From: Actinomycetota bacterium
GTDB taxonomy: Bacteria > Cyanobacteriota > Vampirovibrionia > Obscuribacterales > Obscuribacteraceae
Reading direction: 5' to 3'
DNA: 9,397 nucleotides
Assembly: GCA_903970355.1 (NCBI GenBank)
Contig: CAJCIF010000143.1
Coordinates: 1 to 9,397, forward strand
The translations under genes were made by a program, and so were the position numbers. Positions 6,379-9,397 of the stretch are shown here, in pieces. The notes beneath the pieces were generated by a model. That model did not search any database. It was not told where the DNA came from and saw only the letters and a program-made list of their open reading frames with translations. Numbering within the stretch: position 1 is the stretch's first letter; every line of letters starts with the position of its first letter.

Positions 6379-6417
6379 TGTCCGCCAAAGCGATCGCTAT
6401 GGACAACTTAATACAAT
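6379..6417. promoter_or_regulatory. Divergent regulatory region with palindrome and -10
   Basis: Between two divergent genes. TGTCC (6379-6383) and GGACA (6401-6405) form an inverted repeat around a perfect 10-bp palindrome AGCGATCGCT (6389-6398). Rightward, TACAAT (6412-6417) is a good -10 (5/6), and the palindrome occupies its -35 position. Leftward, TACACT lies about 20 bases before the exported-protein ATG. A shared operator is plausible but unproven. Confidence 0.35.
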
Positions 6418-6479
6418 CTAAGCGCTTCCCGCCGGCTTAGGCTATGCTTTACTTTCAAGCCTCAAGAGAGAGAAAAATT

Positions 6480-6845
6480 GTGAAAGCGATTGGCTATGCG
6501 CGGGTCGTACCCGGCGAGAACACAACTGATGCACTGACCCACCAGAAAGCTCGTATTACTGAATATTGCAGAGCTAATGGCCTGAAACTCGAAAGAATCT
6601 ACGAAGAAATTGTGAGCAGCGAAATTGACCTCAATGAAGGCAGACCGCAGTTGGTTCTCGCTCTCAATTCACTTGAAACCGAGGATGCTCTAGTAGTGGT
6701 ACGGACAGATAGGCTCAGCCAGAACCGCCAGTTCCTCACGGAACTGAAGAATCTTATGGAAAAAACGGGTTTTGTTGTGCACACTATGCAAGGTCCGACC
6801 GACTTGACAAAGGTCAAAAGCAGCATCGAAGTTACATCAATGTAG
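6480..6845 (+). CDS. Stand-alone serine-recombinase (resolvase) catalytic-fold domain, probably inactive
   Basis: 121 residues matching the N-terminal domain of the resolvase/invertase family: MKAIGYARVVPGE, ALTHQKARITEYCRANGLK, GRPQLVLALNSL and VVVRTDRLSQNRQFL. In active enzymes the first motif is ARVS with the nucleophilic Ser at position 10 (gamma-delta resolvase); here it is Val10. The D-R pair equivalent to D67/R68 is kept (D77, R78), but the residue equivalent to R71 is Gln81. DNA cleavage is therefore not expected. The protein ends after the domain, with no helix-turn-helix or large-recombinase region. The GTG at 6480 is chosen because homologues start MKAIGYAR and a GAGAGAG stretch precedes it; an ATG at 6444 would add 12 residues. 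The last 14 bases overlap the convergent gene. A remnant or a repurposed regulatory domain are both possible. Confidence 0.75.
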   Translation: MKAIGYARVVPGENTTDALTHQKARITEYCRANGLKLERIYEEIVSSEIDLNEGRPQLVLALNSLETEDALVVVRTDRLSQNRQFLTELKNLMEKTGFVVHTMQGPTDLTKVKSSIEVTSM

Positions 6846-7275
6846 GTGCGTCTGTTTCGTCTGCAATCAACTCGTAATAGCGCAAGCGATCTTCAGCATC
6901 GGCAAGCCGGATTCTGAGCGACTGCTCGGCAAGCCGCGAACGTTCTAATTCTTCAAGGGCAAACTGCAGGCGCGCTCTGAAAAGCTTGAGCTTATTGCCC
7001 AGTGCTTCCATGTCGTCATTTTTCTTTTTGCGACGATGCAAACTATGCAGGCGTGGTTGAACAGTTTTAGTCAAACTATAAACTGTGCGGCTTTCACCGT
7101 CTGCGGTGGCAAGGCCATCATTATCGGACGTGCCTAAATCTGTAGATGCCAACACACCAGGCAAGACAGGCGTTTCGAAAATCTGGTTGAGGAGTTCCTC
7201 AAGACCTTCAAGACTCATGTTGTCGGGGTTCGGCAGATTATTATGCAGATTCTCGGGCAAGCTCACAGAGCACAT
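6832..7275 (-). CDS. Hypothetical coiled-coil protein
   Basis: 147 residues, family not recognised. The N-terminal part (1-35) contains a short amphipathic helix (MSLEGLEELLNQIFETP). Residues 40-70 are polar and probably disordered (TSDNDGLATADGES). A strongly basic patch HRRKKKND (80-87) leads into a long charged helix (about 88-138) with regular Leu/Ala spacing (LFRARLQFALEELERSRLAE, then LRIRLADAEDRLRYYEL) typical of a coiled coil. No signal peptide or membrane segment, so it is probably a cytoplasmic, self-associating protein. The ATG at 7275 is the longest start and has only a weak AGAAAG upstream; Met20 is an alternative. Its stop overlaps the end of the recombinase-like gene by 14 bases. 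It lies 70 bases downstream of the M16 peptidase gene on the same strand and may be read from that transcript. Confidence 0.6.
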   Translation of the reverse strand: MCSVSLPENLHNNLPNPDNMSLEGLEELLNQIFETPVLPGVLASTDLGTSDNDGLATADGESRTVYSLTKTVQPRLHSLHRRKKKNDDMEALGNKLKLFRARLQFALEELERSRLAEQSLRIRLADAEDRLRYYELIADETDAPTLM

Positions 7276-7288
7276 ACTTTCTAGTAGA

Positions 7289-7301
7289 GCTAAATGTTAG
7301 C
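7289..7301 (-). promoter_or_regulatory. Small palindrome between the M16 gene and the coiled-coil gene
   Basis: GCTAA-ATG-TTAGC, a perfect 5-bp inverted repeat in the 70-base gap, 13 bases before the coiled-coil ATG. It has no T-run and low GC, so it is not a convincing terminator; it could be an operator or chance. Confidence 0.2.
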
Positions 7302-7345
7302 CAAAGAGGGCAGTTTTGTATATGCCTTATCGGAAATTGTTTGAT

Positions 7346-9397
7346 CTATTTTGTGGCAAGTGTGCCGACAACTACCGTAGTGGCAAGCTCCGGTTTCACA
7401 TATTTGCTCATTGCTTCGTCGACTTGCTTTTTCGTGACTGCATTATAGCGTCCCGTAATTTTGTCGAGTTCTTGCACTCCCATGCCTATAAATTCAAATT
7501 CGGCAATGGCACGTGCAATGCCCAGAGATGAAGCAAGGCCCACCTTAAAGGAGCCAATTGCCCTTCCTGTTTCTTTGGCTAGTTCCTCTTCACTAATGCC
7601 GGTTTCTAAATAGTCTTTGAGAACTTCCGACACCAGGGATAGTGCTTTATTGACATTGTGAGGATTAACGGAGAGACTCACCGACCATGGTGCCGCACCA
7701 TAGGCACTATCGGAGAAGGCGGAGTGAATGCCATAAGTGAGGCCGGCTCTATCTCTTACCACCTGCCCTAAGCGGGAAGTGATGGTGTCCTGACCGAGCG
7801 CGGCATTCGCTATTTTGGCGGCATAGAAGTCCGGTGCCGTGCGCAAGAGAGCCGTGGGATGGCCGAGGACGACGTCCGTGCTCCGCTTGTCCGGCAAGTT
7901 AATGTCCATTCGTTTTGGTGCTTTTGGAAGGGCAGCCTCCGGTATAGCGATGGCGCGATCTTTGCCCTTCTGCCAATCGCCAAAATGCTTTTCAAAGAGC
8001 GCAATGGTCTCGTCGATGTCAATATCACCAACGATACTAAAGATAGTGGCGTTCGGACTAATGTAAGAATTGTGCAATTCTTTGATATCAGCCAGGGTGA
8101 CATCATCTATTTCAGCAAGTTGTTCTTCAAATGGCGTCTCATAGAAGGGATGGTCTTGTTTATAAAGGGCGCGCCGCAGATTGTTGAGTGCCACCATGCG
8201 CGTGGAATTCATTGCTTCTGCATATTTCGCTTTCCACTCAACGACCGTCTTAGTGAGCTCGTCTTGCGAAAATGCCGGTCTGCGAATCACATCGGCAAGA
8301 AGCTTTGTGAATTCCGGTAGATCGGCTGAGACGAGTTGAGAATTAAAGGAAACTCGGTAATTGTCTACTGAAAAATCCAGTGCCGAGGAGACCCCCATGC
8401 CTTCCAAAATTTCAGCAATTTGCATTTTGCTATAGTTCTCGGAACCCTTTGGCAAAAGGTCTACAGCCAAATCAGCAAGATTAGAATTCTGCTTAACCGA
8501 AAAGAACTTCCCGGCTCGCGTCAATCCGGATATTCCCAGAGAGCTGGTGCCCGGGTTTGCCATTAACAGAAGAGTCAATCCGTTTGGAAAAACGTGCTTC
8601 TTCACCATGTTGACATATTTTGTGGTGGGAGCTTTGGGCCTGGGCACTTTCACTTTCGGCACCGGTGGAAAAGATTCCATAATTTGGCGCAGGCTCGTTG
8701 GAGTCTGGGCCTGTTTTGGCGTTCCATCGGCATGAGCAACAACGTCTTTGCCGCCACCATTACCATTGCCACCAATTTGGACAGGTTCGTGCATTTCCGG
8801 TATGAAGTAACCAACCGTCCGGTTGTAAGGTACGAAGTATTTTTTGGCGATTCTCATGATGTCTTCCGGAGTGACCTCGTCAAAACGGTGGTCATATTCC
8901 ATTAGCCAGTGCCAATCGGCCTTCGATTCCGCTTCACCGAGCATGAAAGCTAAACTGCTTGGATCTGCTTTAGCAAGAATGGTGCCTTTCGAATTGGCAC
9001 TGCGGGCACGCTTGAGTTCTTCTTTCGTGACTGGATGCAGAGCAAGGCGCACAATTTCTTCATGCAGGATTGCCTCTGCCTGAGCCGGATCAACACCGGG
9101 ATTCGACATAGCCCCAACCATAAACAGACCGGGATCTCTTAAATCATGATGCCGGGCGAATGCATCAGCAGCGATACCACTATCTATAAGGCTCTTATAA
9201 AGTCTGCTTGAGCGTTCATATGTGCCACCAAGCACGTGACGCATGACAGCCAGAGCATAATTATCCGGATGGCTGGCAGAAGGCACGTGGTAGCCAACCC
9301 AAACCCGCGGCAAATCTCCCGCTCGGCGCACTTCAAATCGTCTCTCACCTTCCTGAGGCGGTTCTACTGTGTAGACATCTGGAATTGCTTTTGGTGA
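7346..9397 (-). CDS. M16 family metallopeptidase, two-domain zinc protease (5' end outside window)
   Basis: The frame stays open to the window edge, so at least 683 residues are visible and the true start is beyond 9397. Visible residues 1-200 are the C-terminal half of the first M16 domain (RRAGDLPRVWVGYHVP, SSRLYKSLIDSGIAADAFA), so the expected HxxEH zinc motif is off-window. A Gly/Pro/Lys-rich linker (about 205-262) leads to a second M16 domain (about 263-683). Its HxxEH position reads DLAVD (309-313), so this half is non-catalytic, as in M16B-type enzymes where it closes the chamber. The substrate-binding Arg/Tyr block is present as SRLGQVVRDRAGLTYGI (541-557). Related enzymes act on peptides outside or at the envelope; the signal peptide cannot be checked here. 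A GTG at 9331 is internal, not a start, because the sequence before it (EPPQEGERRFEV) is normal M16 sequence. Confidence 0.9.
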   Translation of the reverse strand, partial: SPKAIPDVYTVEPPQEGERRFEVRRAGDLPRVWVGYHVPSASHPDNYALAVMRHVLGGTYERSSRLYKSLIDSGIAADAFARHHDLRDPGLFMVGAMSNPGVDPAQAEAILHEEIVRLALHPVTKEELKRARSANSKGTILAKADPSSLAFMLGEAESKADWHWLMEYDHRFDEVTPEDIMRIAKKYFVPYNRTVGYFIPEMHEPVQIGGNGNGGGKDVVAHADGTPKQAQTPTSLRQIMESFPPVPKVKVPRPKAPTTKYVNMVKKHVFPNGLTLLLMANPGTSSLGISGLTRAGKFFSVKQNSNLADLAVDLLPKGSENYSKMQIAEILEGMGVSSALDFSVDNYRVSFNSQLVSADLPEFTKLLADVIRRPAFSQDELTKTVVEWKAKYAEAMNSTRMVALNNLRRALYKQDHPFYETPFEEQLAEIDDVTLADIKELHNSYISPNATIFSIVGDIDIDETIALFEKHFGDWQKGKDRAIAIPEAALPKAPKRMDINLPDKRSTDVVLGHPTALLRTAPDFYAAKIANAALGQDTITSRLGQVVRDRAGLTYGIHSAFSDSAYGAAPWSVSLSVNPHNVNKALSLVSEVLKDYLETGISEEELAKETGRAIGSFKVGLASSLGIARAIAEFEFIGMGVQELDKITGRYNAVTKKQVDEAMSKYVKPELATTVVVGTLATK

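Noticed and set aside
6390..6397. GCGATCGC, the HIP1 octamer abundant in many cyanobacteria
   Set aside because: I found only this copy, in a non-coding palindrome. One copy is compatible with chance and gives no real taxonomic support.
9329..9331. GTG as start of the M16 peptidase
   Set aside because: The frame continues open to the window edge and encodes typical M16 sequence upstream, so this is an internal Val codon.

Overview
The window (9,397 bases, mid-range GC, dense coding on both strands) reads as ordinary bacterial chromosome. No phage, plasmid, tRNA, rRNA or CRISPR locus is visible. A stand-alone RRM protein, a short rubrerythrin, exported TPR-associated proteins with Pro/Ala/Thr tails and a two-domain M16B-type peptidase together suggest the non-photosynthetic cyanobacterial relatives (Melainabacteria/Vampirovibrionia, perhaps Obscuribacterales). 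That placement is inference from gene style only; no marker gene fixes it.

Left part, + strand (1-2372): the 3' part of a rubrerythrin-like di-iron protein, then a small RRM RNA-binding protein whose 3' end overlaps the start of a penicillin-binding-protein-4 type D-Ala-D-Ala carboxypeptidase (peptidase S13, dacB). A 140-base non-coding patch (2373-2518) with one long imperfect hairpin and two copies of a 38-bp hairpin-forming repeat separates dacB from a convergent gene for an exported SRPBCC/START-fold protein.

Middle (3233-6362): a 300-base divergent intergenic region with a good -10 element and a perfect 13-bp palindrome leads into a degenerate GGDEF-domain protein, whose signature is lost but whose RxxD inhibitory-site motif is kept. 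Converging on it is a two-gene minus-strand operon: an exported protein with an internally repeated domain and a Pro/Ala/Ser/Thr tail, followed 3 bases later by a TPR protein.

Right part (6363-9397): a short stand-alone serine-recombinase-type domain that has lost the catalytic serine and an active-site arginine. It overlaps, tail to tail, an unrecognised coiled-coil protein. Beyond that lies a large M16 metallopeptidase (both strands' last genes run on the minus strand), cut by the window edge, whose second M16 domain lacks the zinc motif.

Cell-envelope work is the most visible common theme (dacB, exported SRPBCC protein, exported repeat protein with its TPR partner, M16 peptidase). No single coherent new system can be demonstrated. 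The strongest candidates for something undescribed are the inactive orphan recombinase domain, the hairpin repeat patch, and the exported duplicated-domain/TPR pair.
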